Source of the DNA: Lingula anatina
Taxonomy: Eukaryota > Brachiopoda > Lingulata > Lingulida > Lingulidae
Length of the DNA stretch: 50,663 nucleotides
NCBI RefSeq assembly: GCF_001039355.2
Contig: NW_019775647.1
Coordinates: 678,824 to 729,486, forward strand
Direction: 5' to 3'
The notes beneath the pieces were generated by a model. The model was not told the origin of the DNA. It ran no database searches and saw nothing but the letters and a program-made list of their open reading frames with translations. Each line of letters begins with the position of its first letter. Position 1 is the first letter of the stretch. This document shows positions 1 through 13,002 of the stretch, piece by piece. The translations under genes and the position numbers were made by a program.

Positions 1-413
1 ATAACAAGTTTACCATCATTTTTACAAAATCAACTAACAATGTTGTAAAGATGCAGGAAATGTCAAACAAACACTTTTACGTATCTTATTAGTTTAATAA
101 TGAGACTGTTAACATGCCTAAGAATTGAATCTGAGGAAATGTGAAAAATATGCTGAAAAGTGAAAAAACAGCATAACTTCTACAATAATGGCCCGATCAT
201 GCTGATTTTCGAACTTGACCTGCGTTTTATGAATATTCATCAGCTCTGTAAATATAAAGCCAAAAAGTAAAACTGCCCTCCACTTATCGTGTTTACAAGG
301 AAAGTGCACGGCGCCGGCATCGCCATCGCCATCGGCATCGCCATCGCCATCGGCGACGGCGACGACAGACGCAGGTGATGGCAATATGTACAGACACATC
401 TGTGTCTGTACAT
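1..413 (-). repeat. Dispersed repeat, copy 1
   Basis: The reverse complement of this stretch aligns along nearly its whole length with 49688-50200, so the same element lies at both ends of the window in opposite orientation. Its outer end is a near-palindrome at 386-413 built on ATGTACAGACAC. Next to it is a GC-rich hexamer array at about 312-366. I see no coding capacity; the short open frames across it come from the hexamer array. The family is not recognised. Confidence 0.75.
312..366. repeat. GCCATC-type hexamer microsatellite
   Basis: About nine tandem GCCATC/GGCATC units followed by GGCGAC units. This is a GC-rich island inside AT-rich DNA. The corresponding place in the second copy of the dispersed repeat (about 49740) lacks the array, so it expanded after the copies separated. 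Confidence 0.8.
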
Positions 414-1387
414 AAAAATCACGGCTTACAAAAGGTAAAAATGAACATCACATATATTACAAATAACAAAACACATAGTCACTCCATCAAAATCATGACC
501 CCAATTCCTAATGATTTCAAGTCGCAGCCTCAATAGTAAGCAGATATCCTATTCAAACAAAAAGCTGGCAACTCACCAAATTAAACAACAGCCCCACACA
601 GAGAGAAACAGATAGTCAATTAACAAAAAACTCATTTATTCTATTGACTAAATCTTTAGAAACATAAGAATTCCGAATCAACAAATTGTAATAGTTTTCC
701 CTTAAGGAAAAGTAAATAATTGATAGTATTTTGTTTGAATTGTTCTACATAAAATTCTGCCAATATAAGATTATTGTATTTTTTATGAATGTTGACAGGG
801 GGTGGTGGTGGAGGTGGTTGGTGGCATTTCACTCAACAAAGACCCAAGTTTTAGACTACATGGGGGGGGGGGGGGGGGGGGGGGTGTAAGGACAGCCCGA
901 GATTTTTGAAAAAAATTTTTGGAGATATTTATTAAGCATTAGCCCTTTTCTTTCTCCCAATCCATTAGAGGTGTATTACAGGTGTATCACTTTTCCTTCA
1001 GTAAGCATCAAGACAAGTCCCACAGACAGTATAAATAACCTGTTTGTATATAGTGTAGGCCCTCAACAGCTGCCCTCCACCCCTTCCAAGTTGATCCAGG
1101 GACTAACAGTTCCGTGTACTAAGTATGGTGGACTCTCTTAAAAGCAGTGCCAACTAATTACCTGATGGTCTCCCCGCCTCCGCGCGTGCAGTCGTTGCAT
1201 GGGCCTAGCAATTAAAAATATCGAAAAAGCTTCTGTCACCACTCAGTAATAAACTGCATTTCACTGTTTTTGTATAGAGGTCTAAACAGCACCATTTCTT
1301 CCCTGAAGAAATATGTCACAGGGTTTCAGCAAATGATATTTTACTGGACTATTCCTTATGCTATATAACTACATAATAGTGGTGCTT
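414..1387. other. Region downstream of the RPP25-like gene
   Basis: No gene is seen. It holds a poly-G run at 862-884 and, at about 1078-1220, a degenerate fragment related to the inverted-repeat element at 10779-11047; both contain the segment GGGCCTAGCAATTAAA with little change. On the minus strand the nearest AATAAA downstream of the RPP25-like stop codon is at 928-933, a possible polyadenylation signal about 455 bp away. Confidence 0.5.
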
Positions 1388-1847
1388 TTAACTTTCTCCT
1401 TCATCTTGGGATTGTTTTACAGTGACATGATGCTCATTTTGATTTCTTGGATGATGTTGGCTTGGTTTGTGTACAGGCTGCTGATAGCACTGCTGCTGAC
1501 TTGTTTTTTTCCCCTGATTCTCACTTTTCCTAAACTGGGATTGCTCTTTAAATTTTTGATGTTGATGTACAGTACTTCCTTTTTCATGAGTCTGCTTCGG
1601 ATTTTGACCTTTATTGTGTTGTTGTTGCTTGGCATCCGCCTCCTTATCACCTTCTGACTGCCTTTTTATATGTGATTGATTTTTATTTTTTGCACTTGTC
1701 TTTTTCTTTGCTTGTTTCTGTCCTGATTGCCCACTAGATGGCGATGATGCTGTATTACTAGCTTGTCTTGGATTGTGCCAGAATGCGCAGTCAAAGCCTG
1801 GAGCCTGATAGCTAAAAGATAAAATATTATAAGATAAAATAAAAGGA

Positions 1848-1887
<40 letters not shown>

Positions 1888-4653
1888 TAAAATAAATGAT
1901 TACTTTTAAAAAGGTCATACAAAAGTTGCAGAAATTGACTCAATAATAATAATAATAATAATAATAATGATAATAATATTAATAATAACAAAAACAAACT
2001 GAATATACATGCATATCTCATGGTTAGAGTAAGAATTATCAGCAAGCATAAACATCATTCTTTTCTTTCTCATTATATCAAATGATCGATACATGTATAA
2101 CAGTAATTCTAGATGTGTGCTGAGGTCAGAAACACATAATTGTTATCAAAGTTCTGCAAAATATGGAAAATAAATCATACATGTCTTCATTATTCATGTA
2201 TATGAACCTAGAGAACATGGTATATATACATGTTTGTGTTATTTACCCAGTCACTGGTGACACAAATTATGATGTATGCTAAAATCAAGCTGTAAACATG
2301 TATGAGTCACAGGTACCATTTCAAAATAATTTTTTTTGGAAAAATGAACTGAATAGACAAACATTCTCTCTATCCGTTTTTTTTTTTTTTTTTTATAAAG
2401 TAGCTGTTTTCAACAGCTTTTTTCCCTCATTTTTTGAATTTTTTTTTTAAGTTGATTGAACAGGTCCTCCAATTAGTGATGATCTTAACTGTTTACTATA
2501 ACTGATAAATACAAGTATATTTAGTTATTTTGAATATTATTTTCATGGAGACAAACTTTTTAAAAAATATTTACCTCCACCCTAAAAAAATTAATAAAAT
2601 AAAATAAAATAAAATAAAATAAAATAAATTACTGGGGAACACAATTAATATTGGCATAACCAGGGTAATTATATAATCACTAATGCCCTCTGTGTACTTG
2701 AGTACCATTTCATTAACCAGTACTACTATTTCAAATAATGGATCTTTTAAGAAATAAGTGATTATCAGTTGAAATTTCAAGCGATAAAACATCAGGATAA
2801 TCATACCACATACAACAAACAGATAAAAGCTTTCTTCTGTCAAGGCAAAGCTGGGCTTCGTAACTCGAAAGCATCACGAACTGTGGCTGAGCGCAAGCAT
2901 GGAGATTCACCTCTATTCCATTACTCAGGCTTTACTCGCCCCGTATAACAGCTGCGAAATGAAAGGTGATACCTCTACCGCAATTCGTGATGCTTTCGAG
3001 TTACAGAGCCCTGCTCTGCTCTATTTATTTAAAGTGCATGTGAACAAACATCTGGGTTAATAAATCTAACTGTGAAAATTGACAAATGCAAATATCCTTA
3101 AGAGATCTTCAGTTTTAAATATCAACACCAGCACACTATTCAGGTCATTTAATTATTCTCTGACTAACGCTCCAGGTTTATTTTAAACATGAACATTAAC
3201 TCAATATTCAGACTAAACACATTTAGGCCAAAAAGGCCACATGCTATAATGTCATTATAAAGCATGCAATCACACACAGGTGACACAGGTAATGATCTTC
3301 ACACACACTCTTCACCTCTATTTTAATCTTACCCATAAACAAGTTACTCAGGACACATTGGGGCTATCCCTGTTGTTTTCCCTGTGTAACATATATATCC
3401 CTCCACTCTGTACATCAAACAAACGTGGCCTCAATTTCTATTTACAGTAGTTGCTCAAGCAATTTGATGGTGTGATCCATCCAAACAAATAAATTATTTT
3501 CTAAAATTATTTTTTCTTCGTTTGTACAATTAGATCAAACATAAAAATCATGGGACAGAAATTTTTACTTGTTTCGATCATTCAACCATGTCGTCCGCAA
3601 GACTCGGTGATTTTTCAACCCAGTTAGGTGCTTTTTCTGTGGGGGTCCTTTTCTAAAACATGCCTTGGGCTTCTGTTTAAGAAGGAAGCTTTATGGTCTG
3701 AAATGCAGTAATTTTTTTCCCTTCTAATGAAAAGGGAAATACAATAACCTAATTCAGTATAGAATTGTGTTATGGACAGAAAAATACAATAATGGTTTCT
3801 TTTCACAACATGTATCTTAACAGAGATACATGCATTTGCACGATTCCTACATTTCAGTGTCAAACTACACATCCTATTAGGGGAATGACCTTGTTAGACA
3901 ATGAAAATATTGTCAAGAAGTGCACAATATATTTACAGATAGACATAACTGGTGACAAATTTTTAAGAGGCTATATCATTTCAGAAGGAAAAAAAATTTC
4001 ACCGAAAGAAAATTACATAGGAATGGCCCATCAAAAAAAAAAAAAAAAAAAAAAAGTCTGAAAAATCATTTTAATTTTGAATAAATGTCTGCATCTTAAT
4101 AAATTTTATTATATAGTAACATAAATAAGAAATGGAGGTGAAAGCTAAATAAATTATGATACAGTAGTGTTTGCTTTGTCCTTTTAAATAATTCATGATG
4201 ATATTTATTAAGAACCAGATAATGCACACAACAGTACTAGAAAACATAAATATAACTCGTATTTAAATTTGGCAACATGATGTTATGAAGAGTGAGAGAA
4301 CAAGAGAGAGAGAGACAGAGAGAGAAAGGGGGGGGAGGCAAGAGCATTGTCTTTCCATGCTTCAATATAAAGAACTCCAAATTCATAATTGACTACTCTC
4401 TACCATGGCCGCAAAAATTATGTGCACTTTTCTCCAATGCCAATAAATGTGCCATGAATGTTAGCCAGAGACATATTGCTGAATATCTCACGCAAAAATA
4501 TTCTGTGGTCCTTGTAGAAGGCATAAACTGACCCCCCCCCTCTTCAACTCATTCTGCCATACCCCCAGCCACACACAGACCCTTATTTATTATAACAATA
4601 ATCTTGTCCAAGCCATGTTCTAACAACCCCCTCCACACACACACACGCATGCA

Positions 4654-4688
<35 letters not shown>

Positions 4689-5890
4689 AACTAATGGTAT
4701 ACAAACAAACAAGTACACACACATACATTGTACACTTAGTGTCACGCACACAAACAACAATGGTTATTTTTTCCTAAAACTCTATCTAATCAAGATGATA
4801 ATTACTATTATAGTAGTAAACAAAACTAATTGTCTATGTGAACAATGATAATTTTATTATCAAAACAAACAATAGTGGATAATCAGGCACTACATAATAA
4901 TGTATACTGTGACAAATATTTACATAAACATGTTCAATATATTTATGTGTCCTTGATCAACATACATACGTAATCAAGCAGTGTAAATATCGGTAGTAAA
5001 CAAGTATAAATGCACTCTTTGGGAGAGATGTGTGAAATAATCAATGATGAAACAAGAACCTCACTTAGTCTACAAGGATTCTGGGTACAATTTCACAAAG
5101 GAACTTAAAAAAAGTCATAAAAGAACAAAACTTACTATCCCAAACGAGAATTGTTCACAGGTCAATCAACACCCAATAACCCACAAGCTATCAGACTGAT
5201 AAAAAGGTCTTGTGCCAAGAGCATAACAACTGGCAACAACAAATATATTGGGAGTGAATGTAGATTGTGTTAGATGAGACCAATGATTGCGTTTGGTGTG
5301 ATATTGTTAATTGTGTAAGATGAGACCAATGATTGCGTTAGGTGTGATATTCTTAATTGTGTATTCTTAATTGTGTTCGGTATGATATTGTTAATTGTGT
5401 AAGATGAAACCAATGATTATGTTGGGTGTGATATTGTTAATTGTGTTAGATGAGACCAATGATTGTGTTGGGTGTGATATTGTTAATTGTGTAAGATGAG
5501 ACCAATGATTGTGTTAGGTGTGATAGTGTTGTGTAATATGAGACCAATGATTGTGTTAAGTATGATAGTGTTAATTGTGTAAGATGAGACCAATGATTGC
5601 GTTGGGTGTGATACTGTTAATTGTGTTTCATAGAACTATAAAAAATGTTAACTTTATTCATCTATAACTGTATATATGTGGTTATAAATAAAAATGATTC
5701 AGACACTTTTTCCCAGTTACTAGTAACTAGGGGTATAATTTATATGAAATGGCAGAGTATTATCATTTTGGTCCATTACATAATAAATAACAAGGAACAA
5801 TAGTAAATGTGTGACTTTGAATAACTGCATGCCTTCATTTACCACTTACCCCTTCATACTACAGCCATTATTGTTAATAAGATGGTGGTG

Positions 5891-5921
<31 letters not shown>

Positions 5922-7117
5922 GGTCGTTCAATGCATACATGTCAGTGCACAGAAAAGCCAATGTAACCTTGATTTTTGGACAAATACAGACCCAACCTTT
6001 AGCTACAACAAAATGCGTCACTATTATCATCCTCAGTATTCTGTAGTACTAAGTCCAGGGTTATCTAATCAAGGACACTGACGCGTTAATTGATACAATA
6101 ACATCAACATGTTTGTTCATTTATCAGTCTAAGGTGAAAGGACATCCGCGGCTTGCTTCATAAAAATTCCCAGAATCAGTTTTTAGTTTCAACCTGACAG
6201 ATGGACGTGGGAGGGAAAGAAAGGAATTGAAAGAGTGAGCAAATTTGCAAGTTAAGTGAGAGAGTGAATTAATGAGGGAGAGTAATGGAGAGAGAAAAGA
6301 AGGAGGCAGGAGCCAGAAAGGGAAATACATTCTAATTAGTAATGAGAGAGACCATAATTGAAAAAGGGCTATTTTTCACATCAAAATTTATCAATATACA
6401 ACTAACCATAGCAATCAAATACATCTAAGCTGTCTATATTTATACATGACGTGATAAAAACATCTAACCATGGCTTACCTCAGGACTCATAAGTCTGAGA
6501 ATCAGATTAAAAATGTATACAAATTCTGTGGACAGAGAGTCACATCTTTAATTATTCCAGTATGCTATATAGATTATATTTTCAATGTGAAATACATATC
6601 ATAGCAACAACAATAATAATGGCACCTTGACAGTAAACAGTACATTGGCATGTTAGATGTGTCATAATTAAGAACCTATACACCTGACAAAAACAAAGCT
6701 GATCTCATATATAGTACATGTACCAGCAGCGTGTGCGAGAAACCACACAGCTGTTCCAACTATAAGGTTATTAACACGATTCAAAAACAACAACAACATC
6801 AACAACAACCCTGGATCAGGTCTTCAATAACCTTCACCCTATGGCAGATGCGGCTCTGTCTGTTAAACCTATTAGAAAAAAAATTCAATAATGTGCCTGG
6901 AATACATGACTCAGGCTTTCAGCTTTTGGAAAATACACATTAAAAAGAAAATATTAATAAAATATGTAACATGACAGTGGCTATGTCATCATCGTGACTG
7001 AAAGAGATCTGATGCCTGTGCCTGCACTCATTTTTCCATTATCAAACACAAAGTTCACAGTTATTTGTCACAATGTTTAGAATTGAATCGTGTCATGAGC
7101 AATAATTCATGAGAGAG

Positions 7118-7148
<31 letters not shown>

Positions 7149-10100
7149 TTGAGATTATCTCTGGTTAACTGTTACTGTGAATATGAATTCTGTTAAACAA
7201 GGCCAGAGAGTGACTTAAGAAAATCCATTCAGTTGTATGAAAATCAACATCCATGCACAAAATTATATCAGTATATCCCAGATGTCAGCTATCTCATGTT
7301 GTTATTATTGGCAGAAATTGAATGGAAGTCACTGTTGTTATTAGCAATTTTTGCCAAAAAAAAAAAAAAAAAAAAAAAAAGGAGCACAATAGAGATAACA
7401 CAGTCACTCTTTTTCCAGAAATAAAGACAACACAAAATGAAACAAAGGAAATTTGTAGAACTGAAATTGCAGCTTTAACAGCTGTTTGGTGTCATACTTT
7501 CTTAAGCTTACACACATTTAAGGTCACATTCACAACTTTAAGTTGATCCCTGAACTAACAGATCTACATCAAAATTGCCCAATCCATTTGAAAGCTTGCT
7601 GCATAATCCATGAAGGGGGGGAGGACTATTCAGTATCTGGTAGGGGATTATGCAGCAAGCTTTCAAGTGGATGGGGCATATTTGATCTACAGATCAGTTA
7701 GTCCATGGATCAACTTGATCTGAATGCTCTCTGATATTTCCTTAAACATTTTTGTTGGTTCTTGACTGGCTTTTTTATCATTAAGAAGTATATACTAATA
7801 AACGAAACAATCTGGGGATATTTATAGTTACATGTGCATGTGGATGGATGGATGGATGGAAGGACAAAAGTTTGGACTGATGTCAGACGGGCAGTTACAC
7901 ATCCCAAAGCAACCCAAAATTTGTGCCTTATTTTCACCTACCTGTAGGTCAATTAATCATGTTTTATGTTATAGATAATGTGCTTAAATTGAACCTGGTG
8001 TGAACTCTTCTTAGTGTAAATTCTAAGGTATGCATGATAATTCCGAGATAAAATGGCAGCAGTTGTTTTCTTGTTTTACATGAATATTTTACAACAACTG
8101 AAGACTTAAAATTTTGTTTATGAAAAAAGACAATTATGAAGAACCAGATATCAACAGCTGAACTAACAACATGCCATTTGCTATTTCTTACCTAGTCTGG
8201 CATGGGTCACAGCCAGAAACAGCTGCAACATTGATTTTTGATCTCTGTGAAAAGAATTACTCACCAATAGGTTTGCCAAATTATAGAGCAATTAGAAGTA
8301 AAGGCATTTCATGTCAAGAAATATCTTGACTCCATTAAAAAGAAAAAAGAGAATGTAGCACTGGAAAACAACTTTAAATTTATTTCATCGTTACTTGTTA
8401 GGAAAATTTGTAGTAGCTGGTCAATTTGTGTTTCTTTACATTTGTATGAATTAAAAATATTGATATATAAAAGCATGACATAATGACCTTCAATAAGAGT
8501 GTATTGTCTTTAGCTACATTAAAAAGATTTGGGAAACAGGGGATTTTACATGCATTTTGTTTCTGTTAACTGAATTTTTTTTTTCAGAAGATGATGCTGT
8601 TAAAACACCTTTCTGAACATGCTTCTAGCATTCTCTGATAGAAATTTTCCTTTGTCCTTTTGCATTTGGAATCTGCCAGCATTTGAACAGCTTTATTGTC
8701 ATTTATTGACAAAGATCTCAGAATGCTAAAAACACAGGATTGGGTATCACAAGAAAAAATAGGCCATTAATTGATTTTTATATTGTGCTAGGACAAAAAT
8801 AATGGAGGATTCCCTGTAGGCATTTTCAATATTAATTCTTAGTGGAGGGGGAGTGTAGGGGAAGTATGCCAATTAGCTTAATGCATGCGTGTCAAATGAT
8901 GCATTGGTCAAAGTGACACGTATTCAAAGTGCTAATAGAATTGTCAAGGTGAGGAGTGAATCATTTCAAGAAGGTTGGCGCGTTCAGAGCCAGACTAACT
9001 TAAAACAGAAAATAATGTACTATACATTACACCACTAGAAAGACAGCCAGGGGTCTGTTTTATAAAAAAAAAAGGATCTTTAAATAAGAAGGTGGTCTAA
9101 ATTTTCAGACCAAATGAAAGTCTACATGTACTTTGAGCGCAGATAAATCAGTATGCGTCCAATCAAATGAAATATTGCACTTGTTTAACAACAGGGAAGA
9201 GATTGCTAATGGTCCAAAGCAATTCTTGGTTTATTGAAGTTGACAAGTATGGATTTATTTTTAACTTAAGTAGACCTAACATCTAGTATTATAGTTTAAA
9301 TAAGTTTTCCGGCTAAAGTCATTTTCGTAAACTAGTCAAAAGGGCCTAATTACACCAGCCACTATATTAGTATTATTTATTTATTATATATTCTTTTTTA
9401 TTTCATTTTATTTTAAAAATTTATTTACTTATTTCATTTTTTGGTAAAATATTTTCATACTGTGTAGTGGCTACTGCCACTAATACAGCAGGGGTGGATT
9501 GAGGCCGTCTTCTGGGTCTTCCGGAAGACAGTCAGATTTTCAAGTTTACATTGACAGGTATCTAACTTTTTCTGTCAGAAGACGGTCAAAAATAAAGAAT
9601 AGATCAACAAAGATTATTTGAAAGACTATCAGAAAATATCTCTGGATCTGCCCCTGTGCACAGTGTACAGAAGTTGTGAATATATACCACATCCACAAGC
9701 TGAATGTATTAGAGAAGCCACATAACAATTAACACTGCCTGGAGGTATTCCCATTGCAGTAGATAATTTACAGGCTGTTAAATAAACACTAGCACCACTG
9801 AAAATCAAAGACAGACCACAAAAATTTTCTAAATTTTTCTCAATTGCTGGTCTCTGTTTCTGCTTTAGATTTCTAAATGTCTAGACTTTGGTGACTGGAA
9901 GGTCAAATAGGTTTATTAAAGGCATTTGGGAAAGACAGGATATAATGTAAACTTAATTCACAAACACTTGCTGGTCTCTGATATGGCTACATTGTTCCAA
10001 GTGGTTAAGTGATTGCTATCCTCAGGATATCTAATTTTAGCCAATAGATAGTGTTACCCAGCCTTGATTGCCATTTGGTACAAAAAATGTCTTCACATAC

Positions 10101-10668
10101 TTTTAACAGACCAATGCTGTCAAGTATGAAGAAAGTCATAATGGGATGAACCAGAACAGGAAACCTTTATGAAGTAAAGGGGTGTTTTTTTTTCTTTTTC
10201 ATTTCTTTAGCAGCTTTACCCTCTTGGACCCTGGACACCCAAAATTCAATAAATATGCTATTTAATTATGAACACTATGTAAAACTTACCCCATTTCTTC
10301 TGTATCCAGGGGATCCTTGGACAGCAAGATGGTAAGGGCAGGAATGTTCCTATTAACTTTTAACCTAAAACATGATATATGATAACACTAACCAAATATA
10401 AAATTCTGAATATGAATTAATTTTGAAATTATGCCAAAAATGGCAAAATGTTTAGTTTGTTATATTGGAATATTTCAAATAACTTCAATGGATGTTAACT
10501 ATGTCATAAGACTGAAAGAAAGTTTCATCTTGTATGGATTCATATAGACAGACATCAGGCAGAGATACTCTATAAATAGATTTCTTTTTCATACAAATTA
10601 AATGTCTGGCCAAAATTGAGCCCAACTTGGAATACTTTTATCTTTCAACTGACTGTGCACTGTCTCTG

Positions 10669-10718
<50 letters not shown>

Positions 10719-12812
10719 CGGGCCAAGCCAGTTAAAAGTTATAATTTTCACATAATTTTGAAAAAAAAAAGGTTCATCTAAGGTCGCATTCAGAACAGAT
10801 GATCCACGAATCTGCTGGTCCACGATTCAAATATGGCAGACCCTACATGAAAGCAAGACCACCTAATCCCTTAATGGTCTCCCTGCCTCCACATGCGCCT
10901 TCCATGCAGGGGCCTAGCAATTAAACCTCAAAGCCAAATTTAATCCGTGTGGAGGTGGGGAGACCTTTAAAGGATTAGGGGGTTTTGCTTTCATATTTGA
11001 CCCGCAGAACAGTAGAGCTGAGAATCATATGTCCTGAATGCGACCTAATAATGATCAGAATATAGAGTACCTGTCCAGTCCCTCCAGCTTGGGCTCCCAG
11101 TATTCTTCTATCCTGAAACCAGAGAAATACCATAATAATTCATTAAATTTGAAAAACGTGAATCTGTTATTTCTCCCTAATTTGTTTTGCAAGTTTCAAT
11201 TCAAATCAAAACTCGTAATTAAGAAACTGAAGCTTCTAAAAGTTACTTAGCTTAAAAAGCAAAATGTTGTATTTGAATATAGTCTTAATATTGGAAAAGT
11301 AAAATACAAGAAAAAATGAGAGATTTGCTATTTTCCAGTACATTTACATTTATATAGCTATGAAACCAAAATTATTTGGAGACTAGCCATGAAACCAAAA
11401 TTATTTGGAGACAATCAAACTTTATGGTTGTCTCGAAATAATTTTGGTTTTATAGCTATATATGCAATACATATTTTACAAATGATAAATTTCTCCAAAT
11501 AAAATAATTGTATTTTTTTAAAAAAGTAATAACAATGATAAAAGATTAATGACAGTTAACACTCAACTCACCTTTTGTACCTGGCCCTTGTAATTTGATG
11601 AAGACCCTGGAAGATATAAATATACATTTTGTCAATTTTTGTACACAATAGATACAACTTAAGCACAAATTAAAGTAAATTATAATCATATGTAAGTATC
11701 TGAGTTTGTATTTGACAAGTATAGGGAGATTAAAACAGCTTTACAAACCTTCAACTTTTTTCAATCATAACTCCCCCCACCCACCCACCCACCCACCCAT
11801 TTTTCAATGACATCAGTCATAAGTGTACTACATGTAGTAGAAACCGAGGTGGGCAGGGTGGGGGTGGAGGTGGTTGTGGGGGGATGACCAACCCCCATCC
11901 CCACTGCTCACAATTTCCCCCAACTGAAAAGATTCCGAGTAATAACCACATAATGCGTTAATCTGTACATTACATGCAGTACTGCTACAACTAAAAATTT
12001 CAGTTGAATACTTACTTTTACTTTTCTCTTCATTATCTCTGCACAAGAGATAACTTTGGTTGTACCAGTCCCTGCACCATTCCATGTTATCTGCTTCACT
12101 TCTGGGTCCTTCAATAATAAATTTAATCATGAATCCACCAGAACTCATAGAATATATGCACCTGGGTATATTATTTTATCTCTTGTACGTACATAGAGTC
12201 ACTATCATGTCTGTGTGTGTGTGTGTGTGTTGTGTGGGCATGCATGCATGCTTGTGTGTGTGTGTGTGTGTGTGTGTGTTTCAGATGCATGGTGACAGCG
12301 GGCACAACAATAAGGCTGAGTTCACATGCAAAATCTATTTTCTAAAAATCTAAAAATCTATTTGCGGTATCTTGTGATCACGGTCTGTGCCCTGAGATTT
12401 TAGAAAATAAATTTTTCATGTGAACACAGCCTAAGTGTAGACTAATAAATCAAAGTAATTTAAGTGTCATATATATACGCTGGGTACAAGTATTAGGAAA
12501 TTGGTTGGTTTTTGTTTCATTTTACCAGTTACTGGTACATGTTTCCTCTTTTTCTTTGGAGGGAAGAAGGGATGAAGAAGAGCTGGGTTGGGGGGGGGGG
12601 GGGGGCACATGGCCCACTGCATATGCCAATCCCTCTGTAAACGCCACATTCAGCCCATACCCTTAAATGTACCTTAAACTTTTTCATTGCAAAGCCCAGT
12701 AGGTTTTTTATCTTGCTCCCTGGAGACACTTTCATGTGTATGACACTTGGGTGGTAGCTGTAATTGTCCAGTTCATCCACCTCAACAACTGACCCTTTCT
12801 CATAGTGCTCCA
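1388..12812 (-). CDS. RPP25L: RPP25/RPP25L-like RNase P/MRP protein subunit (Alba domain)
   Basis: Six coding exons on the minus strand: 12673-12812, 12016-12108, 11572-11606, 11071-11112, 10290-10364 and 1388-1811. The start codon is split: its A is at 13277, the last base of the 5' UTR exon, and TG begins the 12812 exon. The joined frame gives 269 residues. The N-terminus MEHYEKG, GSKIKNLLGFA (about residues 32-42), the segment around VISCAEIMKRKVKGLHQ (about 66-82) and ILLSKDPLD followed by GYQAPG match the order seen in vertebrate RPP25L/RPP25, an Alba-fold protein that with RPP20 binds the P3 domain of RNase P and RNase MRP RNA. All introns are GT-AG and phases agree. The last exon encodes about 140 residues rich in Lys, Gln, His and Ser, making the protein longer than human RPP25L (about 163). 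The family assignment is firm; the choice between RPP25 and RPP25L is not. Confidence 0.92.
2850..3013. mobile_element. MITE-like hairpin element
   Basis: Two arms of about 33 bp (2850-2882 and 2981-3013) are inverted copies containing TAACTCGAAAGCATCACGAA. They surround about 100 bp of unrelated sequence with no open frame. The structure fits a short non-autonomous DNA transposon; target duplication is not clear. Confidence 0.65.
4634..4688. repeat. CA/CG tract with strict pyrimidine-purine alternation
   Basis: A stretch of about 55 bp: CA repeats, then a core containing GCATGCACGTGCGCGCGCGC, then CA repeats. The pyrimidine-purine alternation is unbroken throughout, the pattern that most readily adopts left-handed Z-DNA. 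It lies in intron 5 of the RPP25-like gene. Confidence 0.85.
5264..5630. repeat. 46-bp minisatellite
   Basis: About eight tandem copies of a unit of roughly 46 bp, each containing GAGACCAATGATTG (one copy GAAACC) and usually a version of TGTGATATTGTTAATTGTGT. Some copies are shorter, and one has a duplicated internal ATTCTTAATTGTGT. No long open frame crosses it. Confidence 0.85.
7536..7720. mobile_element. Palindromic MITE-like element
   Basis: Left arm 7539-7609 and right arm 7645-7717 are imperfect inverted copies sharing GGATTATGCAGCAAGCTTTC (right arm) and TTGATCC-type ends. The two arms, about 70 bp each, could fold into one long hairpin with a G-rich loop. Confidence 0.7.
9489..9656 (-). 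mobile_element. Short interspersed element with CAGGGG ends, copy 1
   Basis: Starts CAGGGGTGGATT and ends GGATCTGCCCCTG, giving short terminal inverted repeats. The interior, including GTCTTCCGGAAGAC, matches 14423-14609 in the opposite orientation. It is probably a non-autonomous DNA transposon; no coding frame is seen. Confidence 0.7.
10670..10714. repeat. CT/GA microsatellite
   Basis: More than 20 CT dinucleotides in intron 4-5 sequence of the RPP25-like gene. It produces spurious Arg-Glu open frames on the minus strand. Confidence 0.9.
10779..11047. mobile_element. MITE-like element with AAGGTCGCATTCAG ends
   Basis: Left end TAAGGTCGCATTCAG at 10779 is inverted at the right end (CTGAATGCGACCTAA, ending about 11047). 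Inner arms around CCTAATCCCTTAATGGTCTCC and its inverse extend the palindrome. The element sits 23 bp from exon 4 (11071-11112) of the RPP25-like gene, and a degenerate relative lies near 1078-1220. Confidence 0.75.
11382..11461. repeat. Hairpin repeat
   Basis: The segment ATGAAACCAAAATTATTTGG occurs near 11358 and again near 11390, and is followed by an inverted copy around 11431-11455. Together these form a direct plus inverted repeat cluster in intron 3 of the RPP25-like gene. Confidence 0.7.
12207..12280. repeat. TG microsatellite, compound
   Basis: Two TG runs separated by GGCATGCATGCATGC. Lies in intron 1 of the RPP25-like gene. Confidence 0.85.
12312..12434. mobile_element. MITE-like element with AGGCTG(A/T)GTTCACATG ends
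   Basis: Left end AAGGCTGAGTTCACATG and right end CATGTGAACACAGCCT are inverted copies. Inner arms TATTTTCTAAAAATCT and AGATTTTAGAAAATA extend the pairing. It is about 123 bp with no open frame. Confidence 0.8.
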
Positions 12813-13002
12813 CTGGAATTTGAAATATGTCACTAAATTATAAAGGTGACCCAATGAAAATAACCATCAATCATGGTTTACGATCGATGTACGTGCTAGT
12901 CTGAATATTTTACATTTGTATCTAGTATTATAATTTTAACGGTGTTCCCCTACAACATTAGCACATCAGCGACTCTCTGTCTCACTGTACATCATAGTCA
13001 TC

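Larger units (their letters stand above)
1812..10289 (-). other. Intron 5 of the RPP25-like gene (8.5 kb)
   Basis: Phase-2 intron bounded by GTAAGT (10289) and TTTTAG (1812). It holds microsatellites (AAT at 1849-1884 and 1942-1968, AAAAT at 2594-2628, GA at 7110-7147, poly-A at 7356-7380, TGGA near 7842-7862), a mixed CA/CG tract, a 46-bp minisatellite and several inverted-repeat elements listed separately. I see no nested gene; open frames here are short and mostly made of low-complexity sequence. Confidence 0.8.

Noticed and set aside
118-422. Open frames rich in Gly-Asp or Ala-Met near 300-360
   Set aside because: They are translations of the GCCATC hexamer array within a dispersed repeat.
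1812-1918. N-terminal Leu-rich extension of the minus-strand frame upstream of 1811
   Set aside because: It is intron sequence with an AAT microsatellite; a clear acceptor (TTTTAG) and phase fit place the exon start at 1811.
5264-5630. CRISPR-like array
   Set aside because: Units are contiguous minisatellite repeats without unique spacers, in an animal genome.
12811-12813. GTG as start codon of the RPP25-like protein
   Set aside because: Animal genes start with ATG; the G at 12813 is the acceptor G, and an A from the upstream exon restores ATG.
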